From positions 1-32,081 of the forward strand of contig ADNK01003234.1 in the NCBI GenBank assembly GCA_000320545.1: DNA of 32,081 bases, read 5' to 3'. Positions 10,514-21,535 of the stretch are shown here, in pieces. Under the pieces are notes generated by a model, which did not search any database, was not told the DNA's origin, and was given only the letters and a program-made list of their open reading frames with translations. This DNA comes from Bigelowiella natans CCMP2755 (Eukaryota; Cercozoa; Chlorarachniophyceae). The position numbers and the translations under genes are program-made. Positions within the stretch are counted from its first letter, which is position 1, and each line of letters begins with the position of its first letter.

Positions 10514-11432
10514 ATGGCCCCAAACGCTCTTGCGTCTTGCCTCCTCCTTGGAGCTGTGTTTTGCCATGCAACAAAGCTGCCAGCCGTACATCTCTCTCAG
10601 CGGTCCACAGGCGAGAGGACGTTTAGAAGTGAAGAGGGCAGAGAGGTGGGTGACTCCCCGCTCGCGATTGACACGACGATTGGTGAGACTTGTTTTTGAC
10701 GTTACCTTCTTAGTTAATCTTCCATGGGGTTAACGCAATCGTCAAAGGACCTCCATGGCATCCTGTCCATGATGAGTTCTCCCTCGACCTCTCGATGACT
10801 GACAAGGTACTCCTACTGTCAATTGTAACACGCGGCTCCACGGAAGAACGTGTGCGACTTATTCATTTCCGCCGACGGCGTTCCTCCGCAAAAAGGACCG
10901 CTTCTAATTCCTCTAGTCCACGAGTTTGCCTACTTGCGGTTGCTCTCTAACTCGTAGCTTTGAGGTTATCCGTCGCCATTCGTTGAAATTCAGAAACTGT
11001 TGGTAGGATTTCGAGATTATGCACTCGCTGGGACTTAATCTGATTCGTCTTGGGATGATGTGGCCAGGGGTTGAACCACAGGTGGTTTTTCCCTGCTGTC
11101 GTCTTTCTGCCGCTGCAACAACAGCTCGACACAGAATACGGCCTTCCGAACATGAACTTTCCTCAGAAGTTTCCCCGCCCGTTTCTTGGCGTTCTTGTTT
11201 AGTCTCTTACCACTGTTCCATCCAACACATCACAGCAGCGCGGGCAGTACAATACCACATACTTGGACGTGCTGAAGAATATCTCTACGAGGGCTGCACA
11301 GTATGGGATCTATACGTTACTGGATATGCACCAGGACGTGCTCTCCGAGGTAGTATTACACACCGACACACGCATGTATAAAAGTATATAATACTTTGTT
11401 ACCAAACATTACGCAACACTTTACTCAAGATG

Positions 11433-11483
<51 letters not shown>

Positions 11484-11568
11484 TGTATATTATTGGTTAT
11501 TTTATATTCATGTGTGTGCTTGGTACACACGATATACAGTATAATATCTTGTAGCTGCCTGCCATCAC

Positions 11569-11600
<32 letters not shown>

Positions 11601-11879
11601 CCATCATCATCATACTATGATAGGCCTTTTGTGGTGAGGGTATCCCAAAATGGGCTGTGCATTCCGACTACGGCTTTCACTTCTTCAAAGGTCACACAAC
11701 GTGTAGAGAAAGAGCACCGCCAACCACAATCACCGACGTCGGAATGAAGCATTTAGACAATCCTGAGTAGCAGAATAGAGAACAGACGCATGGCCACCTC
11801 ACGATTGCTCATTCTTCCGATGTTTTTCATGTTGGGCGTGTGCAATTGAGAATAGTACTCTTCCTCTTCCTCGCTCTCC

Positions 11880-11937
<58 letters not shown>

Positions 11938-12076
11938 AGAGAGGGAGAGATCCTAATCCCTACATGCTGCACGTGCACTTGTTATCCCCCCCATCTCATC
12001 CAATTTTTTTTGTCGATGAAGGATTTCCGGCTCCCTTAGCGAAGGCGTACACCGATAAGTACCTACCTACCTACCT

Positions 12077-12110
<34 letters not shown>

Positions 12111-13091
12111 GAGGAAGAAGCAGTAGCACAACAGTCTCTTGTGCATCAGTATGAAAAGAAGCAGTCGAGAAACAATAGAGTATATCGTTCAACACACATT
12201 ATCATATCCTCTATATTATATTTTATTATATCCTCTATATAGTAAAGTGTATTGTGGCGCATGGGATGTAATATTCCGTGGTTTTCAGGGACGAAGTCGG
12301 ATTCCCCACGCGGCAGGATTGCGCGAAGTAGGGCACATCACGCAATGATATCTGTGTCGTTGATGTCGATGATGATGCTGCTGCCGCTGATGATGATGAC
12401 GATGATGATGATAATGATGATGAGGTAGAAGCTTCTTTATTCTTATATTGTTGTTGTTGTTTGCCTTTGTCAAGGTTTAACTGGCCGAACTACTACCAAA
12501 GCGAGGCGACGGCGTCAGCCTTCCAGGTATCTAGTGGTCATGATAGTAATCGAGGGAGGGGGGGGGGGGGGGGAGGAGGAGAAGATATTCATTGCAAGAA
12601 ATTCTTGGTGAATTGAACATATCGATGTTTTTACCCTGCGACGCGCATCGTTGTTACTCCTCCTCTGGAAGTGCAAAGGCCACAGCTGTGATTGCGTGCT
12701 TGTTCCCTTCCTGGATCTGACCAAACTTTCGAAATCCCTGTCGCACGGATGGGGGATCGATCGTTCAAGCTGCTTGTTGCGTTTGCGTGTGCGTGTGCGT
12801 GTGTGTGTGCGTTGTGTACGTGCAAAAGTGATTCATTGTTGTTGTTGTTGTTGTTTGCACCAGGCTCTCTACAGCAACCAGAGCGGCCTCCTGGATGCTT
12901 GGGGAGAGATGTGGGCCTTCGTGGCGAAATACTTCAAAGATGACCCAAACATCCTCGGTAGGGAGGGGGGGGGGAGAGGAGGAGGAGGAGGAAGAAGAAG
13001 AAGAAGAAGAAGAGGGAGGAATATGTGAGCAATTCCGCATCAGACAAGAGCCCCCCATGCGCAGGAGCACTACGCAAGCACATCGATCGGC

Positions 13092-13123
<32 letters not shown>

Positions 13124-14375
13124 CATATGTTTGTTAATAAAAGGTCTCGAGCTTATCAACGAACCCTACGCTGGCAACTTTTACACGGACCCTCTAGTAT
13201 GTGTGCGCTCTCTCCCTCTCCCATTCTCTCCCATTCTCTCCCCCCCCCCCCCCCCCCCCCTCCCTTTTTTTTTTTCTCTGGTTTGTGTGTGTAAAAGAGG
13301 GATGGTGTGCATTTTCCATCGGCAGTCCGAACGACGATGATGATGACGATGACGATGATGATGATGATGATGATGAAGAAGCGAGATTCGTGATGATGAA
13401 CTATCAACCAATGCTGCGTGCTTATCATCATCATAATATATTTAAATAATATTTATTTATAAACGTTATGTTCGTCAGATAATGGTGCCCATCGGAAAGA
13501 CATCTGCCGACGTGCGGAACCTAGGTAAAGGAAGAGCTAACGTTGGGAGGGGGGAGGGGAGCGGGAAGAGCAAGGAGCTGCTACTACCTTAAACTGATGC
13601 ACAGAACTATAGTGTGTGTGTGTGTGTAAGTGTGTGTGTGTGTGTGTGCGCGCGCGCGCGCGCGCGTATTCCTCTCCATCATGCCCTTCATTCCTTGCTT
13701 TCCCCCCCCCCATCAGCCTTCCCCTGTTTTCGTTCGAAATTGATGGTTGGGCTGCTCTCGCTGTGTGATGCGTTGTCTTAGGGCCCGCATACGACGCGCT
13801 CCTGGCCAAAATTCGTCGGGAGGATTCCGAGCGGCTCGTCATGTTTGCTGGCGTCACATGGGATGACCTCGGTGGCGCACAAACAAATATTGAATACATT
13901 TTAGAATACCATCTACATGTATATGTATGAGAGCATAATGCATGTGAATGGGTGTGTCTGTGTGTGCGTATGTGTAGCAAAGTGGATCCCCGCATTGCGG
14001 CGAGGGGGAGGGGGGGGGAATGGCGCACGTCGGTTACTTGAGAGACACCCAATAGCTTCAATGATTCTCACAATCGCCTCTCCCCCTTATCCCTCCACAT
14101 CGGTTGCAATAATGCCACTTCTATTACTACCACTACTGCTACGGCTACGGCTACTGCTCCCGCTATTGCTACTACCCCCCCCCCCCCCCTCTCCCCTTTT
14201 CTCTTATATACCGACCGGTGTTCGATAATAACAGGGTCTACGTTCACGCACGCCCCCCTCAACGACAAAAAGCGGACCATCCTCGCCTACCACTACTGTA
14301 CTGCTGTGAGCTCTGTGGAGTGTTTGCCACCTGTTGTTCGATATGATGCACATTCATACACACACAGACACACAG

Positions 14376-14430
<55 letters not shown>

Positions 14431-15264
14431 TTGTATATAATTTTTACCGTTGTTTGCAGACACCCCACCCCAGCTGAAGCCGGATAAGCCGATAAAGGCG
14501 AACTTGCAGTTTGCCGTGCAGATGAGGGAAGCTAGACGTCTGGGAACAGGTAGTAGTAGTAGTTGTTGTAGTAGTAATAGTGGTAGTAGTTGTAGTAGCT
14601 TTTTCATCATCCATGACCACCACCACCGTCATCATCGTCATCGTCGTCGTTGTCTCGAGTTTATTCTTCTTCTTCACCACCACCATAATATTCTTCTTCC
14701 TCGTCGTCCTCGTCTCTGTGATAGGGCTGATGCTCACAGAGACGTGCAATCCGGTCTGCGCCGGCGACTTCACGTAAGCGCTCACATTGATTCAGTCAGC
14801 ACAGTTAGCGCCTCAACGACCGGCAGCCACTTGCTCGCTCACTCACACCATCACTTGCACCGACAATTCAGACATGTCGCGGACGCTGCGGACGCGCACC
14901 GTCAAAGCTTTGCGAGTTGGGAATGGAAGACGTTCTGCCGAGAGAGCGATGAATCTAAGAAGGGCAAATCTCAATGGGCGGCCTATGGTTGCTTATCCTA
15001 GCAATTGCCTCTAAATATGTTATATATATATATATTTATTTATTTATTTATATAAATGTCACTACGCAATTACTGAAACCACAAGCAGCAAGCATTACTA
15101 TAGGGTGAATGGATCGATTCGTTATCAGCAAGGATCACGAAGACTGAAACGCACCCTGCACGAAAGCATATCGCCTCTTCCTCTGTCTCTTCTCATTCTT
15201 CTTCTTCCTCCTCCACCTCATTTCTCCATCGGCATCATGACGGTCGCCGTCATCTGAAGTCTTA

Positions 15265-15295
<31 letters not shown>

Positions 15296-15587
15296 TGTCT
15301 CTCTCTCTGTGTGTGTAGGGTCATGTAAGACTGGCTATGGTCCTACTTGGAACGCAACAACAGGCCTTCCCCGTATCGTGAAGCCGTATGCAAGAACGTA
15401 TCCGCAACGGGTTTGTCAAACGATTTGCGCTGTAGAGATCGTTCTGCTTTGAATATGCAAATTTTCCATCTTAAAAAAACATAAACACGCGCGCATAAAG
15501 AAGATAAAATTTTCATATTTCTATGTAGATATCTATATTGAATTATGATGTGAATAATTATATTATTATTTTTTTTTTAATTATATA

Positions 15588-15625
<38 letters not shown>

Positions 15626-16045
15626 CATGCGTGCGTGCGTGCGTACGTGTGTGTGTGTGTGTTTGCTTGTGATCAAATGCACATATCGTCGAGACGCACA
15701 AGGACCAGATCCTATCATGCATTTCATCTTCTCTCTTCCATATTATTATTGTAGGTGGCTGGCAACATCTCAGCGTACAACTTCGACACCGAGACAGGAC
15801 ATTTTAAAATGCAATTCTCCCTGGATAAGACTATCGCGACAACCTCCACGACCGAGATTTTCGTTTCCAAGGAATACTACTACCAGAAAGACCTTGTGGT
15901 GAAAGTGGCACCAGCTGGTGTGATGAATTATAAATATGTGGAAGAGAAAAGAGCTGTCGTTCTCACAGTAGCCGCGTCAAAGATGGCATTGTCATCTTCG
16001 GAGGAACCAATCGTTGTGACGGTTGATATCCAATCGGGCATTTGA
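10514..16045 (+). CDS. Secreted endoglycoceramidase-like GH5 glycoside hydrolase
   Basis: Endoglycoceramidases release intact glycans from glycosphingolipids; relatives act on other beta-glycosides. Seventeen predicted exons: 10514-10645, 10714-10806, 11007-11081, 11248-11349, 11624-11690, 12022-12058, 12475-12526, 12864-12957, 13144-13196, 13479-13524, 13782-13871, 14235-14297, 14460-14549, 14725-14773, 14872-14987, 15319-15410, 15755-16045. All phases agree, giving 513 residues. The start ATG has an ACCATGG context and a hydrophobic leader (ALASCLLLGAVFCHA). Blocks follow the family in order: IFHGVNAIVKGPPWHP, LGLNLIRLGMMWPGVEPQ, YTLLDMHQDVLSE, FCGEGIPKWAV, ALYSNQSGLLDAW, LELINEP (acid/base Glu224), VMFAGVTWDD, ILAYHYY, LMLTET (nucleophile Glu337), FASWEWKTFC, SCKTGYGPTWN and ARTYPQ. 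The last exon encodes a beta-rich C-terminal domain. Substrate is inferred from family blocks only. It is followed by a tandem metaxin-like gene. Confidence 0.92.
11435..11480. repeat. TA microsatellite in intron 4 of GH5 gene
   Basis: A long AT dinucleotide run lies inside the intron between exons 4 and 5; a CAT run (11571-11613) follows it immediately upstream of the exon 5 acceptor. Confidence 0.9.
11571..11613. repeat. CAT trinucleotide run before exon 5 acceptor
   Basis: (CAT)n ends about ten bases before the TAG acceptor at 11621-11623 and so replaces the usual polypyrimidine tract. Confidence 0.85.
11878..11934. repeat. CT and TA microsatellites in GH5 intron 5
   Basis: A CT run passes directly into a TA run. 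A short GAGAG stretch at the far side makes a weak inverted repeat with the CT run. Confidence 0.85.
12077..12111. repeat. CAA trinucleotide run in GH5 intron 6
   Basis: Eleven or so CAA units lie shortly after the donor at 12059, preceded by CTAC repeats. In one frame it reads as poly-Gln, but it is not part of the spliced product. Confidence 0.85.
12554..12574. repeat. Poly-G tract in GH5 intron 7
   Basis: A G run of roughly 20 bases with a single early A interruption. Its length is likely uncertain in the assembly. Confidence 0.8.
12962..13016. repeat. GGA/GAA purine tract in GH5 intron 8
   Basis: A purine-only stretch starts right after the exon 8 donor. A TTG run at 13092-13121 lies in the same intron, just before the exon 9 acceptor. 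Confidence 0.85.
13240..13275. repeat. C and T homopolymers in GH5 intron 9
   Basis: About 21 C and 11 T are separated by TCCC. The same intron also carries GAT repeats near 13335-13378. Confidence 0.85.
13612..13666. repeat. GT/GC dinucleotide tract in GH5 intron 10
   Basis: An alternating GT run changes to an alternating GC run, a sequence type that can adopt Z-DNA. Confidence 0.85.
14360..14424. repeat. CA/TA compound microsatellite in GH5 intron 12
   Basis: CA repeats with GA interruptions change to a TA run. The same CA-then-TA order recurs at 1497-1560. Confidence 0.85.
15592..15661. repeat. TA, GCGT and GT runs in GH5 intron 16
   Basis: A TA run is followed by GCGTGCGTGCGT and a GT run in the last intron. 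An AT-rich stretch precedes it. Confidence 0.85.
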
Positions 16046-17770
16046 TCCATGGACGTACAACACGCTGACTAGCATATCGGATCTCTTTGCGATTCTGGAT
16101 GATGCATGCAGCTTGTACGCTCAAGCGTGGTGAAAGTAAAACTTCTCGTCAAACAAAGATGTTCACGTTCATTTGGACATGTCTAGATTTGCAAACAATG
16201 CAGCGCAGCAATGGAAATGAGGCTGCGGTGTGGAAAATGGAATTGCGTTCATGCAATGAGAAAGTTTGTCATGGTCCAACTGGCATGGACTGGGTCATCT
16301 AGTCATCCCAGTCCATTGCCAGATTGCATCATTCTCATGTCTTGTGCATGCACACGTCTGAACGTGCTCTCTGTGCCATGGACTGTGCCATGCCTAGCCA
16401 CACACACGCTCTCTATATCTTCTTTGAGGTGCAAGCCTTGCCCAACCTAGTGTGTCCAAGTCTCAGCGCTTGGGCCGGCTTGCATGACCTAGTGACGACC
16501 AAATGAGCGTGCTAGCTAGCTAGCTAGACTCTCTCCGCTTGGGACGCAGCATGGCATAGAATGGCGGCATCATTGGCACGACACGTTGCACGTTGTGCAA
16601 CAGTTTGTCAGCGCTTGCATCACGCACAGCTAGCGTGTGAATGCAATGGAGCGTTGCTGGTGTTGCTAGGCAGGGGGATGGTGGCCTGGTGGCTTGATTC
16701 CTTCACCGCAGCGCACCAGCGTGATGGAAAGATCCTTGTTCTGACATTGTTGTTCGTGCAATCATGCCAGCACCAGAGCGTGCAAACTAGCAAAGGTCAT
16801 TGGAACTCAGCCTCTGCAAGAAAAAGAAAAAAAAGAGAAAAGTGGGAAACCAGGACAAACCATCTGCACGCTGGAACTGCGGGGAAAATTGTCAAATGAC
16901 AGTCCTCTGAGGAACTTGCAAGTTTGGCAACATGAAATACCTGTCGCAAACCACGCTGCTCCTGCCGCGCATTGTCGGTGTGAAAGAAAGAAAGAAAGAA
17001 AGAAACTTGATGATCGGCCGCATTTCCAAAGTGTGTGACGCTTGCAAAGTGCGAAACGCAGTGGGCTCGAGCTGAAACAATGAAATGCAACGTCTCGAGC
17101 TGAAGTTTCAACGAGGACCCCAGAATTGACGTGTTGGCTGCTGCGATGATGAGTCCCGACTGGCTTGACTGTGTGTGGGGGGGATGGCTCAGACCAAAAT
17201 CAATCGGAAAGGAAAGGGCAGGGGATTCGCCAGAGGGAGACAGCTCCTCGTGGCAAGACCACGGTGTTCCGCCGCTCCGAAAAGATTCCCAAGTTACCTC
17301 CCGCTACGACATAGCCGAATCCAAAAAAGGGACAAAAATCCTAGTTGATTCAGGGCGGTTTGCAGGGCGATTTGTGGGGTTTGGTGCTTAAATCCGCAGA
17401 ATACGCACTCAATTTCGCATCCCGTCCGTCTCCCTGCACCTCGGCGCGACCAGTAACCAAATTCTTCCGATCCCCCAGCCTCTCCGAAGCTTTCCCAGGT
17501 ATGTGCGTGCGCACTGGGAGCTAAAAAACACCCAGTTTCGCTTGTGAGGGACTTGCATTTTCCTACACGAGAAATTCTGAGGTGTGGAGACGAGAGTAAT
17601 GATGATCACCTTGCCAAGTCTCGCTGCCTGCGATTGGCGGAGGCAAGGAGCGGGGGCGGCGAAAACGTGGTGATGTATGCACACCTGGAGTAATACGAAT
17701 TTGCGATTTTGGCGTTCCTTCCCAATACTACTACAGGCGGCCCGCTTCTGGGCCCTTTCCTCGTTGTGCA
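16046..17770. other. 1.7-kb spacer between tandem GH5 and metaxin-like genes
   Basis: This is the largest spacer and shows no recognisable gene. It holds a strong hairpin (16278-16326), a GCTA run (16511-16526), a GAAA run (16983-17004) and an 11-bp direct repeat CTCGAGCTGAA at 17066 and 17094. Near 17702 the motif TTGCGATTTT lies about 60 bp before the next start codon. The 16050-17110 part is rich in TGGCATGG/GTGCCATG-like words and may be a decayed mobile element, but no terminal repeats or coding remains are visible. Confidence 0.6.
16278..16326. repeat. Long imperfect hairpin in spacer
   Basis: The arm CAACTGGCATGGACTGGG (from about 16278) is mirrored by the complement of CCCAGTCCATTGCCAGATTG (from 16307). 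The stem is about 18 bp with two single-base bulges and a 12-nt loop (TCATCTAGTCAT). It begins about 230 bp downstream of the GH5 stop codon. Confidence 0.8.
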
Positions 17771-19151
17771 ATGGCCAAGATTGAAATCGTCGTCTCCAAG
17801 GCAGCGTATGGGGACAGGAAGTACCCGTTCCGATGCCCCCAGAGCATGAGTTTGGTATTTTACATCAAGATGCTAGAAAAACAGCACGGCGAAGAGGGGC
17901 ATCACACAACGATCACGAAGTCCATTTACCCTTATCATCCTGTCACCGGCCAGCTCCCAACGTGCAGAGACGCTGCCACGCATGGTAAGACAGTTGGCAC
18001 TGAGGGCACACAGCCGATAAGTCTCGCACGAATGCGGACTGTATGTGAATAGTTCTAGTCGAAGGGTCACCTGTGGTTAATGATCATATTAGCGACTGCT
18101 GCTGTTGACCTGCGTCATTGCCTTTTGTTTGATTCTCCACCAGAATGGATACCGGCGTGTGACGTGATGAGCCATCTGTGTGGACGACGACCTGGCGATG
18201 AACAGCAAGGGGGTCTCGATGCTGCTTTCTCTGAGAACGAGCAAGGCGAGATCGAGGCGTTTCGGGAGTTTATCGTAGCGAAGTTGCTGCCCGTCTTCTA
18301 CTACTGCCAGTGGGGGGACAGGACGAACCATCTAAGAACGGAGTATGTTGCTCAAATATCAACAGAAATAGCATCGGCAGCAGCAGCAGCAGCAGCAGCA
18401 GAAGAAGAAGAAGAAGAAGAAGAAGAAGAAGAAGAAGCCGTATTTTTTTGGTATATTGACGAGGTTTATATCTTCCTGATCTCTTCCCTGTTTCCCCTTC
18501 CTACTCAGACGGATCTGGGCATCGTCGGCGCCGCTCTTCCTGCGGTTGACGGGGTACCTCTCTTGGAAGGAGCGCGCGCGTGTTATGGCGGCCCTTTCTG
18601 ATGCGAACTGTACGACGAAGAAAGGAGCTTTGAAGCGTGCCAAGACCTGCCTGAGTACATTGCTCAAGCGGTTTCAGAAGACGGCTTTAGGCAACACAGT
18701 CGCGCCAAATGAGGAGAAGGAAGAAAAGGGAAAGAAAGGAGATCATCAAAGTTCGTCGCCTTTCCTCTTCGGTAAGGTATCAAGTGCTGACGCAGTGCTG
18801 GCTGGGCTCCTTTACGCTGTGTTTGAGTCCGACATCTCTCGGAACGAGCTGCAGAGCCTCTTGCGAGCTGATTTTCCCGTATTCGAGAGCTACTATCGAG
18901 CAATGACAACGACGTTCTTGGACCCGAAACATGACTTTCCTGACTTTGCAGCGCAGGATGCCGCCGCTGCATCCAGGAAAGGAGGATTGAACATCAAACT
19001 TAAGGGAGCGGAGGAATGGGTTAGACGCAAAACTGGTCTCGGCATACATGTGCCTGTTCCGTCCTTCGAGACCGCACAGATGGCTTCGTTCACCGTTCTT
19101 ACAGCGGCTTGCGTGCATGTATTGATACGAAATTTAGTGTCGCGTAGATGA
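17771..19151 (+). CDS. Metaxin/Sam37-like tail-anchored protein
   Basis: Predicted exons 17771-17984, 18144-18342 and 18509-19151 give 351 residues with agreeing phases. The N-terminal part looks like the thioredoxin-like half of metaxin or a GST: a beta strand (IEIVVSK), SPYHP-like IYPYHPVTGQLPT, then an I/V-x-S-like helix (CDVMSHLCG). The helical half includes FREFIVAKLLPVFYYCQWGD, the APLFLRLTGYLSWKERARV block and a downstream SSADAVLAGLLYAVFE helix resembling the metaxin DAxxFG block. A hydrophobic segment near the C-terminus (MASFTVLTAACVHVLI) followed by RNLVSRR fits a tail anchor. Metaxins act in the mitochondrial outer-membrane sorting and assembly complex. That role is inferred from architecture; a GST-like protein of other function is possible. 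The second intron holds a CAG/GAA run. The gene is convergent with the HAD-like gene. Confidence 0.6.
18379..18436. repeat. CAG and GAA runs in intron 2 of metaxin-like gene
   Basis: Seven or more CAG units pass into about a dozen GAA units. The tract would read as poly-Ala/poly-Glu if retained, but the phase-matched donor at 18343 and acceptor at 18507-18508 remove it. Confidence 0.85.
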
Positions 19152-19512
19152 CCCGCCCCGTTATTACTACCCAGTGTATTGATGAAACTTAACTTCGCTA
19201 TCATCATTAACAGATTTGCAGAATGAGAGAATGCGTGCACTACTGGCCAGCAGTGGACTTAATGTACATGTGGTATGCAATATAAAAAACATTAAAACAG
19301 CTGCTGCTAATCCAGGCTATGCGTCCCGGTGTTATAAATATTGCATAAGCACACCCAATGTATAAATCGCTTACACGCAGCAAAGCGCGGCCAATGGCAG
19401 TACTTTCGCGCACACATAGGGCAAGCGCTTGCAAAGGGCAGGTTTGCAGCGGGCATAATACGTGACGCTACACTAGGTATATCTATAATAGCTCAAGCCT
19501 ATATACTTGTCT

Positions 19513-19553
<41 letters not shown>

Positions 19554-20062
19554 GCAATGCAAGCTTCACGTCTCTACCAGAAAAGATAGCGGATTTTTTT
19601 GTTAAAGACTCACACAGCCTCTACCTGCGTGATATATACTATATCGTATCTTATAAAGCAAAAAGAGAGCCCTGCAAGTATTTCTCATCCACATAGATGT
19701 CCGTCGGCGGAAGGTGTAGATGTACTATACGGTGCTTGCATGACGTTGTTCGCACGTAACGCCTTTGTTGTATAGCGCCGTCGTTGGTCATCATATGTAC
19801 GTAAGCGCACATATACATTATCTCTTTTATTGGTGGCTGCAGGGCCGCTGCACATGCATTCGAATCTGACATTCCATACATCGCTTCAATTCGTTGCTGA
19901 TCGCACGATCAGCGATTTAGGCAACGCACTAGAGATACGATGAGAGCACAGTTTCTATTGCATGAAAGACGTCACAACAGACACGAATGTGTGCAATCTA
20001 AGCGCTGTAGCCGCTGCTTTGCATAGCTACATTAGGATGACCATTGATCAGATTTAAATTAA
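19152..20062. other. Tail-to-tail spacer between metaxin-like and HAD-like genes
   Basis: No gene is recognised. Contents are a CA run (19518-19549), a module at 19379-19403 (AGCAAAGCGCGG, CCAAT, AGTAC) shared with 26047-26075, and at its right edge most of a convergent-spacer element copy (20006-20080). Confidence 0.65.
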
Positions 20063-20080
20063 TCATTTCATCCGTCTCAT
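20006..20080 (+). repeat. Convergent-spacer element, copy 2, overlapping a gene end
   Basis: It starts with TGTAGC, a 14-nt loop and GCTACA, then ATTAGGATGACCAT, an AT-rich middle and CATCCGTCTCAT. The last block is read on the minus strand as Met-Arg-Arg-Met-Lys-stop, the final codons of the HAD-like gene. Confidence 0.85.
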
Positions 20081-21535
20081 AGTTTCTATATTCTCCGAAT
20101 CATCATCAAACGTCTCTACTGAGGACAAAGCTTGCACAGCAGGAAGTTTCCTCCAAGGAACGTATTTCGTAGGCGACATAGGAGTATTCCTGATCGCCCT
20201 GAAGACCTTCACAGCTGTTTTGCATCGTACCAATGTGTTACGCATCAGCGTGCGTGTCCTTCTAGTGCGACGTGCGCTCTCCTCGCACAACTTGAGTTTT
20301 TCCCAAAAGTAATCTTTGTTGGTGATGCTTTCCAGAGGCTCCGCTCGAACCAGGAATTTATTAATCGCCCTCGCAACGCTGATGGGCACGCTTAGATCGC
20401 GAAAGTCGCGAATATCGACGATTTTAGTCTCTGAATAGCGGATGTTGTCGTCGAAGAATACCTCATGACGTCGGGTAGGATTGATAGAGTCAAGGATGAA
20501 CAGCTTGCCTGCTTCCCCGACCTGTTTATACTCTCTCCAATGTATGAAACAATCGCGCAGCGCAAGAGTGCAAGGTTTCGATGTTCTTTCCTTCAAGTAC
20601 TCATAAATCCTACTTCTCCCCGATATAATATGGGAAGGTCGATCTTTTCGAATTTCACAGAAATCACGAGGTTCCTCAGAGACGCTTTTCCGTTGTTCCA
20701 GGGTGCCAATATAAAGGGCTACCTTCTCGCCTGAGCGATCGATACTCCCAAACGCAGGTCTGGGATGTAGAGTGTCTTCGCCATCCTTTTGAAAGTCCTT
20801 GGTGTCATCAGGCGTTGGATCTTTTGTGGACATGGCCTTGGGGTTGTTTTCCAGGTGAATTCGCATGTCTGGTTGCTGATCTGAACCGTCCAATTTAAAG
20901 CCTCTGTGCAGTGGGTGCACCCCGCAACAAAAAGCGTTGAACTCTTTCGCCACCTCTTCCAGGTCCTTCCCGAACGTGCGGAAGACCAACGAGAACGACC
21001 GTTTTGATTCCTTCAGCTTGCGAATGAAATTAAGAAAGCTCGGTAAGATAAAGTGTTCAGAGCCCATGAGGCCCGCATCTTTTGCCTCCTTGCTACCGAC
21101 AACACCTTCCGGTAGCTTTAATTTTTTCGTAAATTCCCCTAAGAATGTGTAAAATCTCTCTCCAGGTTGGCCCTTCTCTGCAAATTTCTTCAGGAGATCG
21201 TCTCGAGCCTTCTTCACAGATTTTCTGGTCTGTGAGACACCAAATGGGATTTTTGCCTCCACAAATTCCGTGTAGGAACGAAGGTGCGGGGAGGGTCTTT
21301 GCACAGAAGGCGATGTTGACTCGATATGCCAAGAGCTTTTGCTGCTCAAGCGATTCTTCTCAGAGGAATCTTCACTTCCACTGCTTACCACGCGGCCCCA
21401 GGTCGCATTGGCCAGCACGATGTTTAGTAACTGCCGGCACGATTTTCCGGCGGCCTTGTCGACCATGATAACTGTTTTATTGATATCCAAATGAAGGACC
21501 AAGTGAGGGGGTCGCCCCCCAATACGAGTACCCAT
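20063..21535 (-). CDS. HAD-like protein with DxN motif, uncharacterised
   Basis: A single exon of 490 residues, the only intronless gene in the window. HLDINKTVIMVD at residues 15-26 matches HAD motif I in position and context, but the second Asp of DxDxT is Asn (Asp17, Asn19). FSLVFRTFGKDLEEV has the position of motif II, and FFDDN (360-364) that of motif IV with its paired acidic residues. Such DxNxT proteins form a family known to me only as uncharacterised in protists and some other microbes. Replacement of the acid/base Asp suggests altered or lost phosphatase activity, which is inference. The C-terminal 60 residues are Arg/Thr-rich and probably extra to the fold. The start ATG is the first in frame, 219 bp from the divergent PhyH gene. 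The last five codons and stop come from a dispersed repeat. Confidence 0.75.
   Translation of the reverse strand: MGTRIGGRPPHLVLHLDINKTVIMVDKAAGKSCRQLLNIVLANATWGRVVSSGSEDSSEKNRLSSKSSWHIESTSPSVQRPSPHLRSYTEFVEAKIPFGVSQTRKSVKKARDDLLKKFAEKGQPGERFYTFLGEFTKKLKLPEGVVGSKEAKDAGLMGSEHFILPSFLNFIRKLKESKRSFSLVFRTFGKDLEEVAKEFNAFCCGVHPLHRGFKLDGSDQQPDMRIHLENNPKAMSTKDPTPDDTKDFQKDGEDTLHPRPAFGSIDRSGEKVALYIGTLEQRKSVSEEPRDFCEIRKDRPSHIISGRSRIYEYLKERTSKPCTLALRDCFIHWREYKQVGEAGKLFILDSINPTRRHEVFFDDNIRYSETKIVDIRDFRDLSVPISVARAINKFLVRAEPLESITNKDYFWEKLKLCEESARRTRRTRTLMRNTLVRCKTAVKVFRAIRNTPMSPTKYVPWRKLPAVQALSSVETFDDDSENIETMRRMK

Noticed and set aside
16507-16530. GCTAGCTA palindromic run as a possible recombination site
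   Set aside because: It is a simple tetranucleotide repeat, and no flanking duplication or element boundary was found.
17131-17391. 87-codon plus-strand ORF upstream of the metaxin-like gene
   Set aside because: It has no recognisable domain and no phase-matched connection to the next gene.
17409-17771. 120-codon minus-strand ORF in the same spacer
   Set aside because: It lies opposite the likely promoter, has an arbitrary composition and shows no family motif.
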